A stretch of DNA of 13,438 bases, from the NCBI GenBank assembly GCA_005880175.1, contig VBJR01000083.1:4202-17639 (forward strand), given 5' to 3'. Both the position numbers and the translations under genes were made by a program. This DNA is from Chloroflexota bacterium. Its GTDB lineage: Bacteria > Chloroflexota > Dormibacteria > Dormibacterales > Dormibacteraceae. A model generated the notes under the pieces. That model did not search any database and was not told the origin of the DNA. It was given only the letters and a program-made list of their open reading frames with translations. Positions 13,109 to 13,438 of this stretch are shown here, one piece after another (position 1 is the stretch's first letter; each line of letters begins with the position of its first letter).

Positions 13109-13438
13109 CACGCCGGCGCCGCCACGTCGAGGCCCTGGACCCGTGCCGCGTCGGCCAGGTGCTGGTCGTACGTCACGACGACCCCCAGGTCCGAGCCCAG
13201 CGACAGCGCCGCCGCCAGGTGGACCGCGTCCGCGGGCCGCAGGGTCCAGGGGTGCAGGTCGCCCGCCCGGTCCAGCAGCGCGTCGTCCACCGCGATCAGG
13301 TGGAGGCCGCCGAGCAGCTGGCGTGCCGCGCCTGCCCGCGCCGGTCCGAGCCGGCCCAGCGCGCGCAGCGCCTCCGCCCGCAGGAGCGTCGCCGAGGCCC
13401 GTGCCGGCCACCGGCGCAGGAAGCGCGCGAGGGCGGTG
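13108..13438 (-). CDS. PIN-domain (VapC-like) protein, N-terminus outside window
   Basis: The frame is open to the right edge and ends at TGA 13108, giving 109 residues. ATLLRAEALRALGRLG contains the conserved helix with the second acidic residue of PIN nucleases. LRPADAVHLAAALSLGSDLG has the third (Ala-Asp-Ala-x-His), and VVTYDQHLADAARVQGLDV has the fourth Asp and the typical ending. The first catalytic Asp (in a motif like YLDTSA) lies beyond the edge. PIN toxins cut RNA with Mg2+ and usually follow an antitoxin gene, which would lie to the right. Coupling to an RraA-like gene is unusual and may be fortuitous. Confidence 0.8.
   Translation of the reverse strand, partial: TALARFLRRWPARASATLLRAEALRALGRLGPARAGAARQLLGGLHLIAVDDALLDRAGDLHPWTLRPADAVHLAAALSLGSDLGVVVTYDQHLADAARVQGLDVAAPA

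Noticed and set aside
1..13438. CRISPR array, tRNA/rRNA, insertion sequence or prophage
   Set aside because: No regularly spaced repeats, no tRNA-like arms with a TTCRA loop, no transposase motifs, no terminal inverted repeats and no phage proteins were seen.

Overview
The window is very GC-rich, with a strong third-position G/C bias in every real gene. The gene set includes an F420-type PPOX protein, a DHA2 drug exporter beside a WYL regulator, an XRE HTH fused to a predicted ATPase, and secreted Ig-like proteins. This fits a soil-type Actinomycetota or Chloroflexota genome, but the sequence alone does not decide between them. I see no tRNA, rRNA, CRISPR array, transposase or phage gene.

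Layout. 1-2380 is a patchwork: a methyltransferase tail, the first ~50 codons of a short-chain dehydrogenase welded to the truncated end of an antisense XRE-ATPase regulator, an unidentified coding fragment, a small secreted protein, and the first codons of a MetE-like gene. 2437-4146 (minus) is a full glycoside hydrolase family 39-like enzyme. It shares its start region with a divergent multi-pass membrane protein (4145-5621) that is frame-broken near its C-terminus. 5666-6313 is a small integral membrane protein. 6314-6652 holds two gene remnants (one a CBS domain) and a hairpin. 6653-7084 is an Rv3369-like F420/PPOX protein. 7326-7921 is a promoter, an operator-like palindrome and the C-terminal half of a pectate lyase with its own terminator. 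8077-11091 is a drug-resistance style locus: a VOC protein, a 14-TM exporter and a divergent WYL-domain regulator. 11036-11311 contains remnants of a TetR regulator and another gene. 11312-12349 is a secreted repeat protein. Its promoter is bracketed by two LacI-type operators. 12449-13438 is an RraA-like protein translationally coupled to a PIN-domain (VapC-like) protein cut by the window edge.

How the genes work together. Two themes are visible. One is plant-polysaccharide use: the GH39 enzyme, the pectate lyase remnant and the secreted Ig-like protein, the last under apparent LacI-family control of the kind that governs sugar-polymer genes. The other is export and detoxification: the exporter and WYL regulator share a 92-bp divergent intergenic region with a dyad inside the regulator's promoter.

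The most striking property is decay. About nine genes in 13 kb are truncated, frameshifted or reduced to tails, and the remnants abut directly, sometimes on opposite strands. This is either a deletion-rich accessory region or an assembly artefact. I do not see a convincing undescribed multi-gene system. The best new leads are the double-operator promoter at 12381-12451 and the fused junctions.
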